From NCBI RefSeq assembly GCF_002968285.2, contig NZ_CP134400.1, positions 3,410,001-3,474,000 on the forward strand: a stretch of DNA of 64,000 bases, given 5' to 3'. Positions 43,702 to 53,000 of the stretch are shown here, one piece after another. This stretch comes from Mycobacterium sp. ITM-2016-00318. Its GTDB lineage: Bacteria; Actinomycetota; Actinomycetes; Mycobacteriales; Mycobacteriaceae. Numbering within the stretch: the first letter of the stretch is position 1; each line of letters begins with the position of its first letter. Below the pieces are notes generated by a model. It did not search any database, was not told the DNA's origin, and saw only the letters and a list, made by a program, of their open reading frames with translations. The position numbers and the translations under genes were made by a program.

Positions 43702-44606
43702 CAGGCGCGGCCGAATCTGCGGTTGCGGTTCACGTACTCCTCGCACGCCGCCCAAAGGTCTCGACGGTCGTAGTCTGGCCACAACTTGTCCTGAAAGACA
43801 TACTCGGCGTAAGCCGCCTGCCACAGCAGGAAGTTGCTCGCCCGCTGCTCCCCCGACGTCCTGATGAACAGGTCGACGTCAGGGATGTCGGAGCGGTGCA
43901 GGTGTTTGGCGAATGCCGCCTCGCTGATCCGGCTGGGATTGACCTTGCCGTCGACGGCCTCCTGCGCGAGCTCTCGTGCGGCCTCGACGATTTCCGTGCG
44001 GCCGCCGTAATTCACGCAGTAGTTGATGGTGATGACGTCGTTGCCGACCGTCATCTGTTCGGCGATGTCGAACTCCTTGATGACGCTGCGCCACATCCGC
44101 GGCCGCGAGCCGACCCAACGCATGCGCACACCCATGTCGTTGAGGTTCTCCCGCCGACGCCGGACGACCTCGCGGTTGAACCCCATCAGAAAGCGGACCT
44201 CTTCGGTGCTGCGCTTCCAGTTCTCCGTGGAGAAGGCGTAAACCGTCAAGTGCTTGATGCCGATTTCAATGGCGCCGCAAGTGATGTCGATCAACACCGC
44301 CTCACCCATCTTGTGGCCCTCGGTGCGGCCCAGGCCGCGCTGGGTGGCCCAGCGGCCGTTGCCGTCCATCACGACGGCGACGTGCTGAGGTACCTGGTCG
44401 GCCGGAATCTGGGGTGCGGCGGCCTTCGATGTGTGTTGTGGCGGCCTGGCGAACCTGCCGTTGCTGCGCTGCGGCAACTCAGGAAAGACGACCGGCCAGC
44501 TCGACTTGTCGGGAAAGGTCGGATAGTCGTCAGGCGCCGGAGGCAGCTGGGGGTACGTGGTCTTGGCCGCCCGCTGGCCCTTCCGAATCACCGCCACGGG
44601 TGCCAT
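43701..44606 (-). CDS. uppS: (Z)-decaprenyl diphosphate synthase, UppS family
   Basis: About 301 residues (recalled Rv2361c, 296). Mycobacterial N-terminal extension [20 protein letters not shown], then the cis-prenyltransferase core: [20 protein letters not shown] (with catalytic Asp in MDGNGRW), [70 protein letters not shown] and [20 protein letters not shown]. It makes the decaprenyl (C50) diphosphate carrier needed for peptidoglycan and arabinogalactan assembly. Start ATG 44606 overlaps the recO 3' end by about 75 bp; a GTG at 44597 is also possible. Confidence 0.96.
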   Translation of the reverse strand: MAPVAVIRKGQRAAKTTYPQLPPAPDDYPTFPDKSSWPVVFPELPQRSNGRFARPPQHTSKAAAPQIPADQVPQHVAVVMDGNGRWATQRGLGRTEGHKMGEAVLIDITCGAIEIGIKHLTVYAFSTENWKRSTEEVRFLMGFNREVVRRRRENLNDMGVRMRWVGSRPRMWRSVIKEFDIAEQMTVGNDVITINYCVNYGGRTEIVEAARELAQEAVDGKVNPSRISEAAFAKHLHRSDIPDVDLFIRTSGEQRASNFLLWQAAYAEYVFQDKLWPDYDRRDLWAACEEYVNRNRRFGRA

Positions 44607-45387
44607 CCTGCCCGAACAGCGCAACGCGGTGCTCGGCGACCGCGCGATCAACCCGGTACACGCGCTCGACCAGCGGCAACGTTCGGAGCTGACGTTCCAG
44701 ATGCCACTGCAGATGCGCAGCAACCAGCCCGCTGGCCTGGTTGCGGTGCGACTGCTGCGATGCCTGGGCGGCGTCCCAGTCCCCGTCGTAGAGCGCCGAC
44801 ATCAGGTCGACCACCGCCTGCGGCGGGGTGGTCGATCCGGACGGTCTGCAATGCATGCACACACTGCCACCCGCCGCGATGTGGAACGCGCGGTGCGGTC
44901 CTGGCGTGGCGCAGCGGGCACACTCGGTGAGCGCGGGTGCCCATCCCGCGATTCCCATGGCCCGCAGCAGATACGCGTCCAGCACGAGTTCCCATGGACG
45001 GCTGTTGTCGGCCACCGCCCGCAATGCACCGACCGTCAGCCGGTGAAGGGAGGGCACTGGCGCGTGCTCCTCGCCCGCCAGCCGTTCCGCGGTCTCCAAC
45101 ACCGCACACGCACAGGTGTAGCGGCCGTAGTCGCTGACGATGTCGGCGGCGAACGCGTCGATGGCCTGCACCTGGGTGACGATGTCGAGATTGCGGCCGT
45201 GGTGCAGTTGGACGTCGATGTGCGCGAACGGCTCCAGCCGGGATCCAAACTTGCTGCGGGTGCGCCGGACTCCCTTGGCCACCGCACGGACCAACCCGTG
45301 GTCGCGGGTGAGCAGGGTGACGATCCGGTCGGCCTCGCCGAGCTTGTGCTGGCGAAGCACCACCGCGCGATCGCGGTACAGGCGCAT
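44530..45387 (-). CDS. recO: DNA repair protein RecO
   Basis: 285 residues (recalled M. tuberculosis RecO 265). N-terminal OB fold [40 protein letters not shown] and [13 protein letters not shown]; helical middle [20 protein letters not shown]; zinc-finger Cys pairs [11 protein letters not shown] and VCMHCRPSG. RecO loads RecA on SSB-coated DNA with RecR. The C-terminal ~20 residues are Gly/Pro-rich and overlap the start of uppS. ATG 45387 is canonical; the longer open frame upstream is antisense to the amidase. Part of the recO-uppS-Rv2360c-like run. Confidence 0.95.
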   Translation of the reverse strand: MRLYRDRAVVLRQHKLGEADRIVTLLTRDHGLVRAVAKGVRRTRSKFGSRLEPFAHIDVQLHHGRNLDIVTQVQAIDAFAADIVSDYGRYTCACAVLETAERLAGEEHAPVPSLHRLTVGALRAVADNSRPWELVLDAYLLRAMGIAGWAPALTECARCATPGPHRAFHIAAGGSVCMHCRPSGSTTPPQAVVDLMSALYDGDWDAAQASQQSHRNQASGLVAAHLQWHLERQLRTLPLVERVYRVDRAVAEHRVALFGQDGTRGGDSEGPAGGQDHVPPAASGA

Positions 45388-45451
45388 CAACCCAGTTTCC
45401 CATCGTGTTCTGACACGGCCGGTAGGCAGCGCCGGGATATTGTCGAAATTG

Positions 45452-46891
45452 ATGGCTGATACGACCATGTCTCCCGCTGTGACCACGCCCAAGGCGCCTC
45501 TACCGACGCTGACCGGCCAGCTGTACCGGCTGGCCAGCGGCAGTGTGACGTCGGTCGAACTCGTGCAGCAGTCGCTCCACGCCATCGAGGCCAGCCAGCC
45601 GACCCTCAACGCGTTCCGGGTGGTGCTTCGCAAGCAGGCGCTGGCCGACGCAGCGCGAGCAGACCGCAGGCGGGCCGCCGGAGACCGCTCGCCTCTGTTG
45701 GGAATCCCGATCGCCGTCAAGGACGACGTCGACATGGCGGGTGCGCCGACGATGTTCGGCGCTGCGGGTCGGGTCCGCACGGCAGTAGCCGACGCCGAAG
45801 TCGTGCGCAGGCTGCGCACCGCGGGTGCGGTCATCGTCGGCAAGACCAACACCTGCGAGCTCGGCCAGTGGCCGTTTACTAGCGGGCCGGCATTCGGACA
45901 CACGCGAAACCCGTGGTCGCGCAATCACACTCCCGGTGGGTCCTCGGGCGGCAGCGCAGCGGCCGTGGCCGCCGGTCTCGTCACCGCCGCGATCGGATCC
46001 GACGGCGCAGGCAGCGTACGCATCCCGGCGGCCTGGACACATCTTGTCGGCATCAAGCCGCAGCGGGGACGCATCTCAACGTGGCCGCTGCCGGAGGCGT
46101 TCAACGGCATCACCGTGAACGGTGTACTGGCCCGCACCGTCACCGATGCGGCCCTGCTGCTCGACGCCGCGTCGGGAAACGTCGACGGCGATCTCCACAA
46201 GCCTGCTCCGATACAGGCGGCAGAGGCAGTGGGCCGGGCACCGGGCCCGTTGCGGATCGCACTGTCGACGAAGTTCCCCTTCAACTTCTTCCGCCCCAAG
46301 CTGGATCCGGACATCCGCGACGCGCTGCACACCGTCAGCCAACAGCTCACCGAACTGGGGCACACGATCGTCGCCGCCGATCCCGACTACGGAGTCGGGA
46401 TGTCGTGGAATTTCTTGTCTCGATCGACGGCGGGGTTGTTGGACTGGGCGGACCGGCTCGGCAGCGACGTCGAATTCGACCGGCGCACCGTCGAGAACCT
46501 ACGGATGGGACGGCTGCTGTCGGAGAACGTGTTGCGCAAGGCGCGGGCCAGGGAAGCCGCGACCCAGCGCCGCGTCGGCTACATCTTCAACATCGTCGAC
46601 GTGATCCTCGCGCCGACCACCGCCTTGCCGCCGCCGGCCGTGCACCATTTCGACACGCGCAGCGGCCTGTCCACCGATCGGGCGATGATCCGCGCCTGCC
46701 CCGCGACGTGGCCGTGGAATCTGCTCGGCTGGCCGTCGATCAACGTCCCCGCCGGCTTCACGTCGCAGGGATTACCGATCGGCGTGCAATTAATGGGTCC
46801 CGCCGACAGCGAGCCGCTGCTGATCTCGCTTGCCGCCGAGCTAGAGGCGGTGAACGGCTGGGTGACCAAACAGCCGCAGCCGTGGTGGTAG
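45452..46891 (+). CDS. amiA2: amidase-signature enzyme (AmiA2-like)
   Basis: 479 residues of the amidase signature family. The Ser-cisSer-Lys triad is visible: Lys in PLLGIPIAVKDDVDMAG, and the Ser-rich loop HTPGGSSGGSAAAVAAG with the nucleophile Ser further on in AIGSDGAGSVRIPAAW. The C-terminal WNLLGWPSINVPAGF and GLPIGVQLMGPADSE are typical. Hydrolyses an amide or related bond; natural substrate not known. Position beside recO fits recalled Rv2363. In the M. tuberculosis order its neighbour is era (Rv2364c), but here the second giant regulator lies between. The stop codon is the first base of a dispersed hairpin. Confidence 0.93.
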   Translation: MADTTMSPAVTTPKAPLPTLTGQLYRLASGSVTSVELVQQSLHAIEASQPTLNAFRVVLRKQALADAARADRRRAAGDRSPLLGIPIAVKDDVDMAGAPTMFGAAGRVRTAVADAEVVRRLRTAGAVIVGKTNTCELGQWPFTSGPAFGHTRNPWSRNHTPGGSSGGSAAAVAAGLVTAAIGSDGAGSVRIPAAWTHLVGIKPQRGRISTWPLPEAFNGITVNGVLARTVTDAALLLDAASGNVDGDLHKPAPIQAAEAVGRAPGPLRIALSTKFPFNFFRPKLDPDIRDALHTVSQQLTELGHTIVAADPDYGVGMSWNFLSRSTAGLLDWADRLGSDVEFDRRTVENLRMGRLLSENVLRKARAREAATQRRVGYIFNIVDVILAPTTALPPPAVHHFDTRSGLSTDRAMIRACPATWPWNLLGWPSINVPAGFTSQGLPIGVQLMGPADSEPLLISLAAELEAVNGWVTKQPQPWW

Positions 46892-46941
46892 CGATTTCGG
46901 CGCGCTCACATGCGCTCAGCGTCGATTAGCGCGCCGAAATC
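46891..46941. terminator. copy 2 of dispersed hairpin, downstream of amidase
   Basis: GCGATTTCGGCGCGCT (46891-46906) pairs over 14 bases with AGCGCGCCGAAATC (46928-46941) around a 21-nt loop. The arms are identical to the copy at 25102-25154, whereas the loops differ. It separates the amidase from the giant gene (start 47016) and probably ends amidase transcription. Confidence 0.65.
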
Positions 46942-47015
46942 ACTCAGAAGCCGGCTGAGGGATACCTTTACTCCGCCTTGACCATGCGTTGATTCGCGTT
47001 CGTGACGATGGCAAC

Positions 47016-50000
47016 GTGACTACGCTTCAACAGGTGGAGCTGGGCGTTCTCGGGCCCGTGCAGGTCAGGCAGTACGGCCTGCCGGTCGCGATACCCGGCG
47101 CCAAACCACGCGCGATCCTCAGCATGCTCGGGCTGCACGGCGGATCGGTGGTGTCAGCCGAAGCGCTCGTCGAACTCCTGTGGGGCGATGACCCGCCGCG
47201 CACCGCCGCCAAAGCCATGCAGACCCACATCTCCGCATTGCGTCGCGCGCTCGGCGACGGCTTCGTGTTGACAGAGGGCACGGGCTGGACCCTGAGCACC
47301 GCCGAGATCGACGCCACCCGGTACAAGTCAGCCGCTCAACACGGCCGCGATGCCATCGCCACCGGAGATGCCAGACAGGCGGTGACCCATTTCGACGAGG
47401 CGCTGGCCCTCTGGCGCGGCATTCCCGAACTACCGGACGGGCGGCGTGGAGTTTCAGAGAAGACCCGCTGGATCGAGGGTCACGCCGCGCTCGTTGACGA
47501 CCGGGCCGACGCGCTGCTGGCGACAGGTCGTGCCGCTGAGATCATTGGCGAGCTTGAGGCCGCCATCGCTGATTCCCCGCTACGCGAAAGACGTTGGGGT
47601 CATCTGATGCTCGCGCTATACCGGGCAGGCAGACAAGGCGAAGCCCTCGGCGCTTACCAAAGGGCCCGATCGCTGCTCGCCGAGGAGCTGGGCGTCGATC
47701 CAGGCCCAGATCTGCGGAGGCTCGAATCCGCGATCGTGGCCCACGATGTTTCTCTGGAACTGCCTGTATCGCATGAATTTTCGGCAGTCACACGCGCCGT
47801 GACATTCCTACTCACCGATATCGAAGGATCGACTGCCGCGTGGGAGGCGGATCCGGACGCGATGGCCGCGGCGCTCGCACGTCACGACGAGATCGTCGAA
47901 CAGGTCGTGACGTTCCGCGGAGGACGGCTCATCAAGACTCGCGGCGAGGGCGACGCGACGTTCTCGGTCTTCGACCGGCCGTCCGCGGCGGCCGCCGCCG
48001 CCATCGAGCTTCAGGAAGCGATCCGACGGGAGCCGTGGCCGTTGGCGGATCCGATGCGCATCCGGGTTGCTCTGCACACCGGCGAGGTGGAGTTCCGCGA
48101 CGGCGACTACTTCGGGAGGGCAGTCAACCGGGTCGCACGCCTGAGGTCGCTGGCCGTAGGCGGTCAGATCCTGTGCTCGGGCGCGACTGCCGAACTCGTG
48201 ATCGACACACTCGCAGACGATGTCGCGCTGACGGACTTGGGGATGCGTCAGCTGAAGAACCTCCCGCGCCCTGAGCATGTATTCGAACTTCGCATCGAGG
48301 CCCAAGAGTCCCGCACCCCCACCATCGATTCGCCGGTGGAGCGTCCCTCACTTCCCACCGTGCTGGCTGATTCCGGACCGTTCTTCGGGCGTGGTCGTGA
48401 ACTCGAGCGCCTGCTGGCCACATGGCAGACCACGCAGGTCGCGGGCAGCCACGCCGTGTTGATCTCCGGCGAACCGGGTGTGGGTAAGACGCGGCTCGCC
48501 GGGGAGTGGTCTCGCCAGGCATACGAACAGGGCGCCATCGTCCTCTACGGTCGTTGCGACGAGGATCTCGGCGCGCCGTATCAACCGTTCTCAGAGGCGC
48601 TGCGGTCACTGGTGCCGGGCTTCGGGACCAGCAGGTTGCGCGGGATTCGCGGCATCGAAGCGCTGATACCTCTGGTGCCGGAGCTGACCGAGGTACTACC
48701 GGAACTGGCGGCGCCGCCCCGAGCCGACCCGGGCACCGAGCGTTACGCACTTTTCGACGCGGTCGGTGCACTGCTCGGCACCGCCGCCTCCAGTGCACCC
48801 GTGATCCTGGTCCTCGACGACCTGCATTGGGCGGCTAAGCCGACGCTGCTGTTGTTGCGGCATCTCCTCCGCTTCGGCGAGCACACGCGCATTCAGATTG
48901 TCGGCACATACCGCAGTACTGATCTCGACCGCTCGCACCCGCTCGCGGCCATGCTCGCCGATCTTCACCGCGACGGTTCGGTCAGTCGCCTCACACTCGG
49001 CGGCCTTGACGAAAACGACGTCACCGCTTACGTCGCCGATGCCGGCTACGACGATGAAGAGCTTGCTCGCGCATTGGCCTCAGTCACCGGTGGCAATCCG
49101 TTCTTCCTCATCGAGGCACTCCGTCACGTCGATGAGAGCGATGGCCGCTGGGATCCAACGACCCTACCGCAGGGTGTTCGGGAAGCCGTGAGTCGCAGGC
49201 TTTCCCGGCTTTCAGCGGAGACGAACACGGCGCTCGCAACCGCCGCCGTCGTGGGAAGTCGGTTCGAGCTGGCGCTGGTCGAGCGCGTGGTCGGTCACGA
49301 CCTCGTCGATGCGTTCGACGAATCGGCCAAGGCGGGCATCGTGATCGAAGAGCCCGGCGGTCGCTACCGGTTCAACCACGCAATCGTTCGGCAGTCGCTG
49401 TTGGCCGAGCTTGCATCCGTCCGGCGCATGCGCCTCCATCACCGCATAGCAACGACTTTGGAGTCCGAATCGGCTGGCGACGACGAACTTCTGGCCGAAC
49501 TGGCCTACCACTACTTCGAATGCGCGTGGGCGGGAAATGCGGCCAAGGCGGTCGATTACTGCAGGCGTGCGGCCGACCAGGCGATGGCGCGCCTGGCTTA
49601 CGAGGGGGCCGCCGACCTCTACAACAAGGCCGTTCACGCACTCGAAGACCTCGACGCCGAGCTACCCGACCGCGACGATCAGCGGGCGGAACTGCTAGTC
49701 GCTCGCTGTGAGGCGCTTCTGGCCGCAGGCGATGTCGTTGCCGCGGAGGGCGCTGTCTCTCAATTACTGGCTGCAGCTCATTTCGGTCGGCTTGCGGCGT
49801 GGGGCGCGTGCTTCGACGGTCAGCTGTCGATGCTCACGGATCCGGAGCGGTTGGACGAAATCGAGTCCGCGGTGGCGGACGCCGCCGCGAGTTTGGCGCA
49901 GTTCGAGGATGCCGCGGGTGAGGCGAAAGCTCACACCGTCCGCGCCGGCGTCCTGGCCCGGCTCGGCCGAATCGGGGATGCCGAGACCGCCCTGGATCAG

Positions 50001-53000
50001 GCGTTGACGGCAGCGCGGCGAGCGCGCGACCACCGCCGTGTCAACGCCGTGCTGGCCGGGGCACCCCTCGCTGCGCTGTGGGGGCCTAACCCGGTCCCTC
50101 GCGCAGGCGGACGGTGTCTTGATGTCGTTCGCCTGCTGCGTATTACGACCGGCTCACCGGTCGTCGAGGCAACATCGACGAGGTGTCAGGGAGTGCTCGA
50201 CGCGTTTCGCGGGCGTGCGTCCGCGGGGCGCCAGCTGATCGAGTCCGCCCGACGATCACTCACCGAACTCGGTATGCGGCACGCCTTGCTCGAGGTTGAC
50301 CAATTCGCAGGCATCGTTGAGTCTGTCGCTGACGATCCCGCGGCCGCAGAGCCACTCCTTCGCCGGGCGTACAACGGCTTTCGGCGCATGGGCCTCGAAG
50401 CGGACACGGCGGAGACCGCCGCGTTGTTGGCGCGGGTATGCCTGGCACTCGACAGAGATACCGAGGCCGACGAATTATGCACCGAAAGTGAGCGTCTCGC
50501 CGGGCACGCGTTGAAGGCTGCGATCTCCTGGCGGACGGTCCGGGCGCAACTCCTGGCGCGCGGCGGTGCCCACGACGACGCTCGAAGGATCGCTGAGGAA
50601 GCTGTGGCCATTGCTGAGCGCACCGACCTGTTGGTCGATCACGGTGACGCCTGCCTTGCGCTGGCGATCGTGTCGGGGGCCGCCGCGGATTCCGAGGGAC
50701 AGCGCGTCGCCGCCGAAAAGGCAGTCGCACTATACGAGTCGAAAGGCGCTGTGGCGCTTGCCGCAAAGGCGCGCAGCCTCGTCGGTGGCAGTGCCGCGTC
50801 AACCCCAGCAGAACCTGAATCGCCGGCGCTTGAGGTGAGTCCGAACTTGCGAGCTGCTATTGGGCAGATGACTGCCGCCATCAACCGCGAGGCCTGGGAC
50901 GAAGTGGAGCGGCTGCTAGCCCCACAGATCTTGCTCGAGAGTCGCCGCAAGATCGTCGGCTTCCCACCGAAACACTTCTCGCCGACGCAGTGGTCACTTG
51001 AGATGAGGCGCTACTTCGAAGTGGGCATCGACCTGGTGCGTGGTGGCCTCGTTGCCGTGCGTGGCGAGCGTTTGGCGCTCGGACGATTGGAGATGTGCAC
51101 TGTCGATCCCAGTTCCGGCGCGCCGAAGGACGAGGTGCTCGAATTGCTCGGCATCGACCAAAGCGGTCGAGTCGCATTGCAGTTGTTATTCGATATCGAA
51201 GACATCGACGCTGCAACGGCGGAACTCGACGCCCAGTACGCGCTCGAAGAGCAAGAACCTCCGGCCGCGATCATCGAAGCTGAAAACTCCTGCGTGCGCG
51301 CCGTTCGCCACATGGAGTCGGCTTGGCGTAACGAGGACTGGGAGGCCGGCAAGCTGGTCGCCCCGCGTGTCCACGTCGAGAATCGTAGGAAGATTGTCGG
51401 CGTCACACGGGGCGAGCTCTCGTCAGACGAGTGGATAACCGCGGCAAGACAGTTTCGTGAGCCAGGCATGGTGCAGCACCGCAGTTCCGTGGCCGCGGTC
51501 CGAGCCGAGCGTTTAGCTCTCACCAGAGTGCAAGTCAGCACGGTTGATAAAACCGCTGGTGCGCCGCAAGACGAAATGCTCATCCTCTACGGCATCGATG
51601 ACCGCGGGCGAATCGCGCTGCAGGTGACCTTTGATGCCGACGACTTCGACGCTGCGATCGCAGAACTCGACGCCCAGCACCAGCGGCTCGAGGAGCAACC
51701 GCCGAGAGCGCCGTTGGAGTCGTTGGAGCTGGAGAATGCGGCAAGCCGTGTGCTGGATCGCTTCCAAGCGAGCTTCGCTGCGCAGAACTGGTCAGGCATG
51801 ACCGACATGCTGACGGTCGACCATTACAGCGACGATCGTCGGCCGATTATCGGCGCGGGAATACGGCGCGGTCGCGAATCCCAGATCGAAGATCTCCAAG
51901 GAATGAGCGCGGAGTCGTGGACACTGACTCCCGACGTCATCGCCATTCGGGGAGAGCGCCTTCTCCTTTATCGCGGCCGGGTGTCAGGGCACGACCAGCG
52001 GGCGGATGCACTTCATTGGGAGCTGCTCGTCATCGTCGAGATCGACGCCGAGGAACGAATCGCAGCGTGGCTAGTGTTCGAACCTGACGACAGCGAAGCG
52101 GCCTTCGCCGAACTGGACGCCCGTTATCTCGCAGGCGAAGCCGCGCCTCACGCACGCACGTGGTCGGCCATTGTCAATGCCAGCCAAATGTTCAACCGAC
52201 GTGAAATGTTCCAGACGACCGCGAACTGGATCAACGTCGATCACCGACGTGTGACAGCTTTCGAGTCCGGGGAACAGGCCGCTTACGTCCGGGCGACATG
52301 GGGCATCGCGCCAGATGTCAACCATCGCATCGTCGCCGTGCACCGTTTGAGCGATTTCGGCACCGTCTTCACCCAGGCGGAAAGCGTGACCTCGGGCGAA
52401 CAGTTCGAGGCGGAATGGCGTGAAATCGTCCTTCTCAGCGTCGACGGCGAGGCGCTCAGCCGCTGCGAGATCTTCGACGAGACAGACCTTCGGGCCGCGA
52501 TCACGAAATTCGACGAACTCGAGGCGCGAGTGCTGGCATTGCAGAACTCCGCAACGCGAGCACGCATTCGGATGGCCGATGCCTTCAACCGCCGCGATCT
52601 TGACAGCTTCGTGAATCTAATTGCCTCAGATGGAGGCTACGAGGATCTGCACAAGGGGTCGCGCGACCAGGCTTCAGTGCTTCGCGAGGTCGCGCGCAGG
52701 GTGTTCGAAGCGCCGACGTCATGGCGGCAGGAGATCGAGGCCATCGCTACGAGGGGTTCGCGCGTCGGACTGATGCGTGAGCGATTCCGTGACGTCGAGA
52801 AAGTCGACCGGCCGATTACGGCCGAGTCGTTGACGCTCATCGAAGTCGGCGGCGATGACCTGGTGCGCTGTGCGGTAATCTTCGACCCCGACGACATCGA
52901 CGCTGCCTTCGCAGAACTGGACGCACGGTACCTCGCCGGTGAAGCCGCTGAGTACGCGCAGACGTGGTCGACCATTGCGCGATCAACGGCGATGTTCAAC